A stretch of DNA of 40,154 nt. Origin: a bacterium (lineage in GTDB: Bacteria; Sumerlaeota; Sumerlaeia; SLMS01). The notes beneath the pieces are model-generated. The model was given only the letters and a program-made list of their open reading frames with translations, was not told the origin of the DNA and did not search any database. The stretch covers positions 1-40,154 of the forward strand of contig WGMQ01000031.1 in NCBI GenBank assembly GCA_016125005.1, given 5' to 3'. A program made the position numbers and the translations under genes. This document shows, piece after piece, positions 1 through 6,306 of the stretch; within the stretch, counting starts at the first letter, position 1; every line of letters starts with the position of its first letter.

Positions 1-7
1 CTCGCCA

Positions 8-349
8 ATGATCTGCAAGCAATCCCTGAGCGAGGCCATCATGGCCAGTCGTGCGTCAGGTGGTCGAGCTACCGACCGCTTGGTGCGCGACTTCCTTTAC
101 CCGATTGCTCGCCAGGCGGTTGCCGATCTGACCCGCGACCCGGAAGAGGCCGACGAGCTGGTGCAGGTGGCCGTCATTCACCTGTGGTCGATCAGCGACC
201 GGGTTCTCCTTCCCGGCAACCCATACAGCTTCCTTCGGACGGCCGCCTTCAGGGCAGCGCGCCAGCGGAAGCGATCCGAGCACACGAGGAAAGTCCGCGA
301 AGGACAACTTCGGGACGGCGAAGGCGCCCCGCCTGAGTGCGGCGCCTAG
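8..349 (+). CDS. Sigma-70 region 2-like small regulator
   Basis: A 113-codon reading frame. Residues about 28-90 resemble region 2 of ECF sigma factors: helices starting FLYPIARQAVADL, an acidic EEADELVQVAVIHLW segment matching the 'ED(L)VQ..F..LW' core, then a basic region with YSFLRTAAFRAARQRKR that matches the -10-recognition helix. Region 4 is missing, so it is not a complete sigma factor. It could be a phage late-transcription activator or a degenerate sigma. The start may be this ATG or the ATG at 41, because there is too little upstream sequence to judge. Its stop codon TAG lies inside a CCTAGATT element before the next gene. It heads the visible prophage genes, a position that suits a late-gene regulator. 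The role is inferred. Confidence 0.5.
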   Translation: MICKQSLSEAIMASRASGGRATDRLVRDFLYPIARQAVADLTRDPEEADELVQVAVIHLWSISDRVLLPGNPYSFLRTAAFRAARQRKRSEHTRKVREGQLRDGEGAPPECGA

Positions 350-352
350 ATT
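345..352 (+). promoter_or_regulatory. CCTAGATT element 1 (putative phage promoter)
   Basis: CCTAGATT lies 26 nt before the ATG at 379 and overlaps the stop codon of the sigma-like gene. Similar elements precede terminase, portal, scaffold and tail-tube genes. No -35 TTGACA-like hexamer is seen at the usual distance, so a phage-specific or activator-dependent promoter is more likely than a standard housekeeping one. Confidence 0.35.
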
Positions 353-378
353 TATCAACCCACACTGGAGGATGGATC

Positions 379-822
379 ATGGAACCCACCACAATCATCG
401 CAGGAATCGGCGCCGCCATCGAGCTGTACAAGGCACTGACGGGAGAAGAGAAGACCGCCGAGGAGTGGAGCAAGCGCCTGGCGAAGCTGAAGGACGTGGG
501 CGAGGCTGGCCTTGAGGCGCTGCTGGATCTATACGGCGAGATTGCCCAGGTCTCTGGCAAGAAGGCCCGCATTGCGGCCCGCGCCGAGGAAGCCCGGCGG
601 AGGAACCCGGCGTTCATCAAGGGGACGCTCGGCCTGCTCCTTGTCGCTGGTCTGTCGCTGACGGCGAGCTGCTCCCGCATGACGACGCTTCAGGAGACGG
701 CAACGCTCCGTTCTGGTTATGCCATCGAGTGGCCCGCCGATGCCTCGCGCGAACCCGGCGACTATCACACGTCAGAGGTGGACGGCGTCATGGTGACGAC
801 CGTGCCGCGGGAGCGCGAGTGA
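379..822 (+). CDS. Phage protein with one membrane segment and lipobox-like site
   Basis: A 147-residue product. The ATG at 379 is chosen because GGAGG sits at 367-371. Residues 1-75 are helical and charged. Residues about 82-97 are a hydrophobic stretch (TLGLLLVAGLSLTAS) followed by Cys98, so LTASC resembles a lipobox, although it is far from the N terminus for a normal signal peptide. The last 50 residues are polar and possibly periplasmic. A small single-TM phage protein could act in lysis (holin or spanin), but no family was recognised. Its stop overlaps the start of the next gene (TGATG), so the two are probably translated together. Confidence 0.5.
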   Translation: MEPTTIIAGIGAAIELYKALTGEEKTAEEWSKRLAKLKDVGEAGLEALLDLYGEIAQVSGKKARIAARAEEARRRNPAFIKGTLGLLLVAGLSLTASCSRMTTLQETATLRSGYAIEWPADASREPGDYHTSEVDGVMVTTVPRERE

Positions 823-1052
823 TGCTCTCCCGCGTGGTCGCTGCCGATCTGCTGTTGAAGGCCCGGGCACTTGGTCCCGATGAGGCCGCGGTGGTCGAGT
901 GCCTGGAGCTGCATGACTGGGCATGGAAGCATCGGCGCCAACCTTCGCCCAACTGGGTGGCTATCCGGCGCCGTCTGCATTGGGGCTGGGAGAGGCTCGC
1001 CGCGGCCCGCGGGAACCTCGTGGCCTTCATCGGGGGCGAGCTGGCCGCCTGA
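822..1052 (+). CDS. Small phage protein, unknown
   Basis: A 76-residue product. The ATG at 822 overlaps the upstream TGA (TGATG), indicating translational coupling. The sequence is helical and rich in Trp and Arg (HDWAWKHRRQPSPNW, RRLHWGWERL), with no membrane segment or recognised motif. The longer frame beginning at 729 has an Arg-rich shadow-like N terminus and was not used. The pairing with the preceding TM protein suggests a shared function that cannot be named from sequence. Confidence 0.5.
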   Translation: MLSRVVAADLLLKARALGPDEAAVVECLELHDWAWKHRRQPSPNWVAIRRRLHWGWERLAAARGNLVAFIGGELAA

Positions 1053-1186
1053 GGGGGTGCCAGGGGCGAAAAATCGGGACCGGGGGACCCCCCTCCAGAG
1101 CCCCAAAATACCGAGAGGCGCCCCAATTCTTTTCACACGGGGTTGGGGCGTGGTGGGTTTAGAAAAAAAACGGGAGGAAGCCAAGC

Positions 1187-2380
1187 GTGGAGTTGAAGGA
1201 CTTGAAGGGTTGCCCGCGGAATCCGCGGAGGATTTCGGGGGAGGCGATGGCGGGGTTGAAGGTTAGCCTGGCCATGTATGGTGACATCGGGGGGATTGTC
1301 TGGAACTCGCGGACGGGGGAGCTGGTGGCGGGTCACCAGCTCCCCCGTGCGTTGAAGGCGTTGTATGGCGATGGGCTGAAGATCGAGGGAGAGGAGATCG
1401 TGGCGCCCACGGGGGAGCGGTGGGCGATCCGCGTGGTTGATTGGGATGAGGGGACGGCGCTGGGGGCTCTTGTCAGCGCGAACAATCCGCATATCTCGGG
1501 GGAGTTCGATGACGGGTTGCAGGAGATTCTGGGCGAGCTAAAGGCGGCGGATGCAGAGCTGTTTGCCGGGCTGTGTCTGGATGAGCTGATCGAGGAGGTC
1601 CGCCTGCCGGTTGGAGAGGATGAGGTGCCCGATGTGTTGCCGCAGGAATCGAGGGTGAAGCCCGGGGAGGTCTGGGCGCTCGGGGAGCACAGATTGCTGT
1701 GCGGCGATTCCACCAGCGCGGTCGATGTGGGGCGCTTGATGGCCGGTGCCAGGGCGGCGATGGCTTTCACGGATCCACCCTACAACGTGGCCTATCGTGG
1801 GGCGGCGGGGACCATCATGAATGACGATCTGGGAGGCGGGTTCGGCGAGTTCCTCCGCAGGGCGATGAGCAACCTTCTGCGGTTCACGGACGGGGGCGTC
1901 TATGTCTGTATGAGTTCAGGCGAGCTGGATGCGCTCCAAGCCGCGTTTCGTGGGGCAGGCGGTCACTGGTCAACTTTCATCATCTGGGCAAAGGATTCGT
2001 TCGTGCTGGGGCGCGCCGACTATCACCGGCAGTACGAGCCGATCCTCTACGGCTGGAAGGAGGGGGCGCAGAGGCATTGGTGCGGAGCGAGGGATCAGGG
2101 CGATGTCTGGCAGTGCGACCGCCCGAAGGAATCGAAGCTCCACCCGACAATGAAGCCGCCCGACCTGATCGCCCGCGCGCTCCGCAATAGCAGCGAGTTC
2201 GGTGACGTGATTCTGGACCTGTTCGGTGGAAGTGGTTCGACGCTCATCGCCTGCGAGGCGGCGGGGCGCCGGGCCAGGGTGATGGAGCTGGACCCAAAGT
2301 TCTGCGATGTGATCCTGGCCCGGTGGGAGAAGTTCACCGGTTCGACGGCAGCGCGGCTAGAAGGGGCAGTTGGCTCGTGA
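1187..2380 (+). CDS. ParB-domain / DNA adenine or cytosine-N4 methyltransferase
   Basis: A 397-residue phage methyltransferase starting at GTG 1187, with GGGAGGA at 1172-1178. Residues about 1-60 form a ParB/sulfiredoxin-like domain (NPRRIS near 12, TGELVAGHQ near 42-50). The C-terminal part is an N6/N4-type methyltransferase: catalytic motif IV DPPY at about 196-199, then SAM-binding motif I FGGSGST at about 346-352. That order, IV before I, is typical of the beta group. ParB-methyltransferase fusions of this kind are common just before the terminase genes of phages and may protect phage DNA from host restriction or mark it for packaging. No restriction partner lies next to it, so it looks like an orphan modifier. 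The target sequence cannot be read from the protein. Confidence 0.9.
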   Translation: MELKDLKGCPRNPRRISGEAMAGLKVSLAMYGDIGGIVWNSRTGELVAGHQLPRALKALYGDGLKIEGEEIVAPTGERWAIRVVDWDEGTALGALVSANNPHISGEFDDGLQEILGELKAADAELFAGLCLDELIEEVRLPVGEDEVPDVLPQESRVKPGEVWALGEHRLLCGDSTSAVDVGRLMAGARAAMAFTDPPYNVAYRGAAGTIMNDDLGGGFGEFLRRAMSNLLRFTDGGVYVCMSSGELDALQAAFRGAGGHWSTFIIWAKDSFVLGRADYHRQYEPILYGWKEGAQRHWCGARDQGDVWQCDRPKESKLHPTMKPPDLIARALRNSSEFGDVILDLFGGSGSTLIACEAAGRRARVMELDPKFCDVILARWEKFTGSTAARLEGAVGS

Positions 2381-3140
2381 TCGCCAGATTGGGGCGGTCG
2401 GCCCGGGTGGCCTTGAAGGGGGGAACTCACGCAAGGGTAAGGGGAGAAAGAAAGACGAAATGGCGGGCGCGGGAGAGCTGAATGGGAAGGTTGCCCGGCG
2501 GGCAGCGTTCGCGGCTGTCCTGCGCAAGCTCAAGGACGGGAAGAAGCTCACTGCGGCGGACTATCGGTTTCTTGAGGAAATGGAGGCGGAGGAGCGGGCG
2601 GCGGCGAAGGTGGGGGCGGAGAAGGATGGGCCGGGGGACGCGAACCTTGGTGCTTCGCTGGAGGAAGACCTGGAGGAGTGGATTCTTCGCGATGGGGTGG
2701 TGCGGGGGCGGTCGCGGAAGCTGTCGGCGGTGGCGGCGATGCATCAGGTTCCCCGGGCTCAGTTGGACAAGCTGCTGTGGAAGCTCCAGCGGGGGCTGTT
2801 GGCGCGCTATGGCTTCGAGGGGCTGAAGAAGACGGGGGCGCTTTCCGGCAACGAAGTGCTGGCGATGCAGTGGGTGAAGTCCATCGCGCAGATCGCCCGG
2901 GCGTCCCAGGAGTGGGAACTCCAGATGGAGGACGCGGAAAAGGGGCGCGACGAAGGGAAGGGCGTGGGCCTGGAGCGGTTTCAGTTGCTCGTGGACACCT
3001 TGAAGAAGCTGGCGGAGAAGCGGGACCTACTGGCCTTCAAGGTCCGCGAGCTGGCCATCAAGGAACGGAAGGAGGTCGTCTCCCGGAAGGGGACGGCGGG
3101 CCGGATGGTGAACATCGTGGTGAATGATGGGGAGCTATGA
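2370..3140 (+). CDS. Putative terminase small subunit
   Basis: A 256-residue basic, mostly helical protein. The start is a TTG at 2370, overlapping the methyltransferase end, with AAGGGG at 2361-2366. An in-frame ATG at 2460 is an alternative start. The middle part contains a small helix-turn-helix-like stretch (SAVAAMHQVPRAQLDKLLWKLQRGL, about 113-138), followed by long charged helices (about 180-235) that could form an oligomerisation coiled coil. Position, size and helical content fit a small terminase, which recognises phage DNA and recruits TerL. No diagnostic motif was recognised, so the assignment is by context. Unusually, an opposite-strand cargo cassette separates it from the large terminase. 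Confidence 0.55.
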   Translation: MARDRQIGAVGPGGLEGGNSRKGKGRKKDEMAGAGELNGKVARRAAFAAVLRKLKDGKKLTAADYRFLEEMEAEERAAAKVGAEKDGPGDANLGASLEEDLEEWILRDGVVRGRSRKLSAVAAMHQVPRAQLDKLLWKLQRGLLARYGFEGLKKTGALSGNEVLAMQWVKSIAQIARASQEWELQMEDAEKGRDEGKGVGLERFQLLVDTLKKLAEKRDLLAFKVRELAIKERKEVVSRKGTAGRMVNIVVNDGEL

Positions 3141-3142
3141 AA

Positions 3143-3175
3143 GCGGCGCGGGGGCTGGAATCCAGCCCCCGCCGC
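3143..3175. terminator. Strong hairpin between convergent genes
   Basis: Perfect inverted repeat CGGGGGCTGG (3149-3158) / CCAGCCCCCG (3162-3171) with a 3-nt loop, extended with bulges to 3143/3175. It lies exactly between the stop of the putative small terminase gene (+) and the stop of the secB-like gene (-), so it probably ends transcription from both sides. Neither flank carries a clear T-run. Confidence 0.6.
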
Positions 3176-3178
3176 GTG

Positions 3179-3637
3179 TTAGGTCGATTGTTCGGTTGGC
3201 GCTTCGATGGTCTTTGGTAACCAGACCGCCGGGTCCTGGCTGTCGGCTTGCCAGTCGAATGAGATGGTGGGAAGATGAACGGGGCCATAGGGGCCTCGCG
3301 TGGTAAGGTTGCGGATGAACTCGCGGGAGTGGGAGTATAGCAGGCTGAAGCCGTTAACACGGACGATACGCTCGGCCTTTTCACTATCGACGTTGGCGCT
3401 AAAGAGGCCGACGACGGCAAGGCTGATCGCCACTGGGATTTGTTCCGTGGAGGCGACCTCGAGGCGAAGGTTGAGCTGCCACTTGCCGTCGATCTGATGC
3501 ACGGCTGTCTTGAAGGCCATCTGATCAATGGTCGGGCGGATTTCGCTCAGGGCGCGGGAGTGCCTAGGGCTCGAGGTGAATGAGACCTCGGGGAAGAAGT
3601 AGGCCTCAAGCTGCAGAAGGCTGCGGCTGATCAGCAT
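3179..3637 (-). CDS. SecB-like chaperone of a TAC system
   Basis: A 152-residue product of SecB size (about 155 aa). The N terminus (LQLEAYFFPEVSFTSSP, about 8-24) matches SecB's first strands (pattern Y.kDvSFE.P). The strand following MDGK-like 'IDGKWQLNLRLEVA' and the central 'ISLAVVGLFS' match the beta-sheet core. The C-terminal part (FIRNLTTRGPYGPVHLPTISFDW, about 110-132) closely follows the SecB signature 'NL.srGtfPpl.L.PinFd'. SecB holds unfolded clients. SecB-like proteins encoded beside toxin-antitoxin pairs form TAC systems in which the antitoxin needs the chaperone, as in M. tuberculosis Rv1955-1957. The gene overlaps the hicB-like gene by 32 bp and is last in a three-gene minus-strand operon. 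The beta-strand match argues for the start at 3637 rather than the internal Met. Confidence 0.85.
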   Translation of the reverse strand: MLISRSLLQLEAYFFPEVSFTSSPRHSRALSEIRPTIDQMAFKTAVHQIDGKWQLNLRLEVASTEQIPVAISLAVVGLFSANVDSEKAERIVRVNGFSLLYSHSREFIRNLTTRGPYGPVHLPTISFDWQADSQDPAVWLPKTIEAPTEQST

Positions 3638-3962
3638 CGTGAATAGTGCTCGCTTCGCGGGTGTCGGTGGTGGCGGACCAGTCGAGGATTAGGGGAAGTG
3701 GCGTGGATGCTTCGTCGTCTTGATCCTGAAGGTCTTCGGACGTGGCGAGTCGGATGCAGGCGGCGGGATTGGGCGGGGGAACATCGATTCCCTCCGCGCG
3801 AAGGAAGTCAATGTACTCGGAGATGCCATTGATGGCGTCGATGACCGCCTCGTTGAAAGACGTGGCGCACCCGGTATAGCCGGGGAGATCGGGAGAAAAG
3901 AATCCGAAAAAACCGGGGTCTTCGGTTGGTTCGATAACGATGGTGTAAGGGAAGTTGGTCAT
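3606..3962 (-). CDS. hicB: HicB-family antitoxin with long C-terminal tail
   Basis: A 118-residue product. Residues 1-60 show the HicB partial RNase H-like fold: YTIVIEPTEDPGFFGFFSPDLPGYTGCATSFNEAVIDA corresponds to the usual 'y...ie.ded.g.ya..PDLPGc.t.Gdt.eEA...a'. HicB neutralises HicA. The start overlaps the hicA stop as ATGA (3959-3962). The C-terminal 50 residues show no helix-turn-helix or ribbon-helix-helix; they are acidic and low-complexity with one hydrophobic aromatic segment (TPLPLILDW, about 87-95). In known TAC systems an equivalent C-terminal extension, the chaperone addiction region, binds the SecB-like protein. I infer the same here. Evidence for HicB is good; evidence for the chaperone-binding role is contextual. 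Confidence 0.85.
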   Translation of the reverse strand: MTNFPYTIVIEPTEDPGFFGFFSPDLPGYTGCATSFNEAVIDAINGISEYIDFLRAEGIDVPPPNPAACIRLATSEDLQDQDDEASTPLPLILDWSATTDTREASTIHDADQPQPSAA

Positions 3963-4153
3963 TTCTTTCCTTTCAAACCGGCGGCCTTCAGGATGGCGTG
4001 CATGGTGCCTTTGGGTACTTCTTTGGACGGGTGGAAGTGCAGCATGGTGGCCTTACCAGAGGCTGGGTTGGAATACTTCCGGGTCGCTCCGTTGATGCTT
4101 TTGAGCTCGAAGCCGTTTGCCAGTAGGTAGCGTTCAAGTTCGGCGAAAGTCAT
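3959..4153 (-). CDS. hicA: HicA-family toxin (catalytic His not conserved)
   Basis: A 64-residue product. The ATG at 4153 has GGAG six bases upstream; the longer frame to 4207 lacks support. HicA is a small dsRBD-like mRNA interferase. The sequence shows the family frame: TFAELERYLLANGFELKS at the start and EVPKGTMHAILKAAGL at the end, matching '.kel.kGTl..Ilk.aGl'. The usual GSHH/GSH motif that carries the catalytic histidine reads GATRKY here, although histidines occur later (LHFHP). It may be a divergent active form or an inactivated toxin. It is the first gene of the operon hicA-hicB-secB-like on the strand opposite to the phage late genes. Confidence 0.8.
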   Translation of the reverse strand: MTFAELERYLLANGFELKSINGATRKYSNPASGKATMLHFHPSKEVPKGTMHAILKAAGLKGKK

Positions 4154-4224
4154 GGTAGCTCCGGCGCGTCGGGGTTCTAAGGACCGCCGAGTGCGTCGGA
4201 ATGGCAAGGTTATTCATTGCATGG

Positions 4225-4244
4225 ATTGTGCCGAAAATCACAAT
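4225..4244 (-). promoter_or_regulatory. Inverted repeat upstream of hicA, possible operator
   Basis: ATTGTG (4225-4230), 8-nt spacer, CACAAT (4239-4244). It lies about 70 bp upstream of the hicA start in the only intergenic space of the TAC operon, where autoregulatory operators of toxin-antitoxin systems are found. No convincing -35/-10 pair could be fixed beside it. Confidence 0.35.
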
Positions 4245-4292
4245 TGTCGGCCAGTTTCGCCTGAACTTCGGTTCCGCAGGGGTGTTGGCCTG

Positions 4293-4300
4293 CCTAGATT
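4293..4300 (+). promoter_or_regulatory. CCTAGATT element 2, upstream of large terminase
   Basis: CCTAGATT ends 5 nt before the terminase ATG and is followed by AAGGC, like element 3. If it is a -10 box, transcription would begin about at the start codon and give a leaderless mRNA. That would agree with the absence of a good ribosome-binding site for this gene. Confidence 0.4.
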
Positions 4301-4305
4301 AAGGC

Positions 4306-5811
4306 ATGGGCCCTCATCCTTTCCCCCCTCCTCATTGGCAGTTCTCAGGTTGGCAGAAGCAGGTCTGGAATGCGACGCGGGACCTTTCCCGGGTGCGGCG
4401 CATCTGGATGTGTTGTGGGCGTGGAGCGGGGAAGGATATCCTCGCGATTCGGTGTGCCATCCGGGACATGCTGAAGGACTACCGGATCAAGCTCCGGGAT
4501 CTGGAGGACTATGAACGGCGGGCGAAGGCGGGGACCCTTCGGGAGGATGAGAAGCGTCCGTCGCTGAATCCTCTGACGCGGGTGTGGATCCTGGCGCCGA
4601 GCGATCACGCGCTGGGGCAGACGCGGGAGGACTTCCTGGGGGAGCTGCGGGGGTTGCAAGCGGCGTGGGGGATGGAGGAAGGGGAGCTGTTCCGGCACAA
4701 GGTGCGGGATTGTCGCTATGAAGTGTTTGGTACGAATCAAATCCATGTGGAGTACCAGGTGACGTCGCGGCCCGATTCGATGCGGGGGCCGGGGGTCGAT
4801 ATAGCAATCTATACAGAGTTCGCGAGCGAGACGCGGGTGGCAGCGTGGCGGGATGAGCTGCCGGGGACGCTGAACCGCGTGGGACGCCTTGGGCGGGTGT
4901 ATGCCTATTCGACGCCGAAGGGGCCGCAGGGGCTTTTCTGGGAGGAGCTGAAGGGGTTCTTCGGCGGGGGCTCGGAGGGGGAAAGCCGTCTGGTGGAGAC
5001 GGTGAACCAGATGGTGGTCTCGCCTTGTGGGCTCGGTCTTTACGTCCACGCGGAGTGGCATCGGAACGAGCTGCTGACGGCGCTTCAGCGGGAGCTGATC
5101 GCGGCGGAGGAACGGGCGAACAAGAAGAGCTTCGAGCAGGAGCGGCTGGCGAAGTTCGTGGTGCTGGATGTGGGCGGGTCGCTGGTCTATGAGGAGGAGT
5201 GGCTGGCGAAGAACCTGGTGGCGTCGGCGCCGAAGCTGGGGCGGAACGTGCTGGTGGGGGTGGACGTGGCGCGCCTTGGGGACGACTTCACCGTGTTCGC
5301 GGTGGTGGACTATGACTCGGGGATGCTGCTGCGGGTGGAGCGCTACGCGAAGACGACGGGGCCGGAAATCGTGGCGCACATGGAGCGGCTGGCGATGGAG
5401 TGGGGGAATCCCGAGTTCCTGATGGATCACACGGCGCACCAGGCCTACATCGGCGATTTCGCGCCGCGTTACCTTCGGGTGACGGGGATGAAGATCTATG
5501 ACCGGGAGAAGGAGCGGCTGGTGCTGAACCTGAAGTTCCTGCTGCAAGTCTCCCGGCTTCGGGTGCCGGACCCGGATCGGTTCTCGTTCCGCAGCGACGC
5601 GGAGCGGGATGCGGTGCGGGAGCTGGTGAAGGAAGTGACGCAGTTCCAGAAGGTGGTGAACAGCCAGGGGCAGGTGCGGTACTCGGCGCCGTCCGGGGGA
5701 CACGACGATTGCCTCACGGCGTGGTATCTGGCGGTTGATCCCATCGCCCGCGACATGAAGGGGAAGCTGGACGGGGAGAAGGTGCGGTCGAAGGTGGCGG
5801 CGGTGTTGTGA
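4306..5811 (+). CDS. terL: Terminase large subunit
   Basis: A 501-residue two-domain packaging motor. The N-terminal ATPase has Walker A GRGAGKD at about 38-44 and a likely Walker B at VDIAIYTEFASE (about 164-175). The C-terminal RNase H-like nuclease has GVDVARLGDDFTVF near 318, with the first metal-binding Asp, and GGHDDCLTAWYLA near 464-476, with the last conserved Asp. It cuts concatemeric phage DNA and pumps it through the portal into the prohead. The start is the ATG at 4306, since the WQKQVWNATRD helix before Walker A is needed. No good Shine-Dalgarno is present and a CCTAGATT element lies just upstream. It is followed by portal, scaffold and capsid genes in normal order. Confidence 0.95.
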   Translation: MGPHPFPPPHWQFSGWQKQVWNATRDLSRVRRIWMCCGRGAGKDILAIRCAIRDMLKDYRIKLRDLEDYERRAKAGTLREDEKRPSLNPLTRVWILAPSDHALGQTREDFLGELRGLQAAWGMEEGELFRHKVRDCRYEVFGTNQIHVEYQVTSRPDSMRGPGVDIAIYTEFASETRVAAWRDELPGTLNRVGRLGRVYAYSTPKGPQGLFWEELKGFFGGGSEGESRLVETVNQMVVSPCGLGLYVHAEWHRNELLTALQRELIAAEERANKKSFEQERLAKFVVLDVGGSLVYEEEWLAKNLVASAPKLGRNVLVGVDVARLGDDFTVFAVVDYDSGMLLRVERYAKTTGPEIVAHMERLAMEWGNPEFLMDHTAHQAYIGDFAPRYLRVTGMKIYDREKERLVLNLKFLLQVSRLRVPDPDRFSFRSDAERDAVRELVKEVTQFQKVVNSQGQVRYSAPSGGHDDCLTAWYLAVDPIARDMKGKLDGEKVRSKVAAVL

Positions 5812-5875
5812 CGGGGATGGCGGTAGATGACGGGAGGAGGAGAAAAAGCGGGACCGCAGAGGATGTTGTGCCCAT

Positions 5876-5980
5876 CGCTGCGACCCCTTCAGGGTCGGGC
5901 CCGTTGGCGGCGGTCCGGTGGCGTCGGCCTTTGCGGCCTCAACCACCGGCTATTCGCTGCGATCCCTCCGGGATCAAAGA
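5876..5980. repeat. REP-like palindromic element between terL and portal
   Basis: The space 5812-6076 after terL holds no convincing gene. It contains nested palindromes: CGACCC-cttca-GGGTCG (5881-5897), CCGGTGG (5915-5921) with CCACCGG (5943-5949), GGCC-tttgc-GGCC (5926-5938) and GATCCC-tcc-GGGATC (5961-5975). The arrangement resembles dispersed REP-type elements found in many environmental genomes. Its presence inside the prophage suggests long residence in the host, or use as a terminator for the opposing small gene and terL. Confidence 0.5.
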
Positions 5981-6076
5981 GGCGGTCCCGGGTGGCGATG
6001 GACGGCATGGACGCAATGGCTGGTGCCGTGGTGTCACGGCGTGAGGAGTCGTGCCTTTGCGGTCCGCACTGCACCG

Positions 6077-6175
6077 TCACCGGGAGAAGAACTGGGCTGC
6101 GGTGGGAATGAGCGTCGTGACGAAGGCTATTGCCGCCACGATCTTGAGTGCGGTGACCGCGATTCGATTGGCCAT
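6077..6175 (-). CDS. 32-residue hydrophobic peptide with perfect Shine-Dalgarno
   Basis: A 32-codon frame. It begins MANRIAVTALKIVAAIAF and ends TAAQFFSR before TGA. The ATG at 6175 is preceded on the minus strand by AAGGAGGTGAT with a six-base gap, a full match to the 16S anti-Shine-Dalgarno and the best ribosome-binding site in the window together with the one at 13785. Residues about 5-27 form one apolar helix with Lys11 near the start, suitable for a single membrane pass. Candidate roles are a membrane-active peptide, a small toxin or a superinfection-exclusion peptide, but none can be assigned. It runs against the phage late genes, between terL and portal, like the other cargo genes. Confidence 0.55.
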   Translation of the reverse strand: MANRIAVTALKIVAAIAFVTTLIPTAAQFFSR

Positions 6176-6270
6176 GATCTATCACCTCCTTTCCGGCGTC
6201 GGATGAAGGTTGCCAGAGCGACAAGCAAGCCAAGTTCCCCCCCGGGCGGGACGCGTGCGATTGATTGTGG

Positions 6271-6278
6271 CCTAGATG
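6271..6278 (+). promoter_or_regulatory. CCTAGATG element 3, upstream of portal
   Basis: CCTAGATG followed by AAGGC, almost the same 13 bases as element 2. It lies 28 nt before the portal TTG start, immediately after the opposite-strand small peptide gene. Confidence 0.4.
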
Positions 6279-6306
6279 AAGGCAGAATCTTTCGTGAGGT
6301 GCTGCC

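Noticed and set aside
8..349. Complete ECF sigma factor
   Set aside because: Only a region 2-like part is present; there is no region 4 for -35 recognition within the frame or directly after it.
4345..5946. 533-residue minus-strand open frame opposite the large terminase
   Set aside because: It mirrors a high-GC coding gene, is dominated by Arg, Pro, His and Leu, and has no motif. It is a shadow of the terminase codon pattern.
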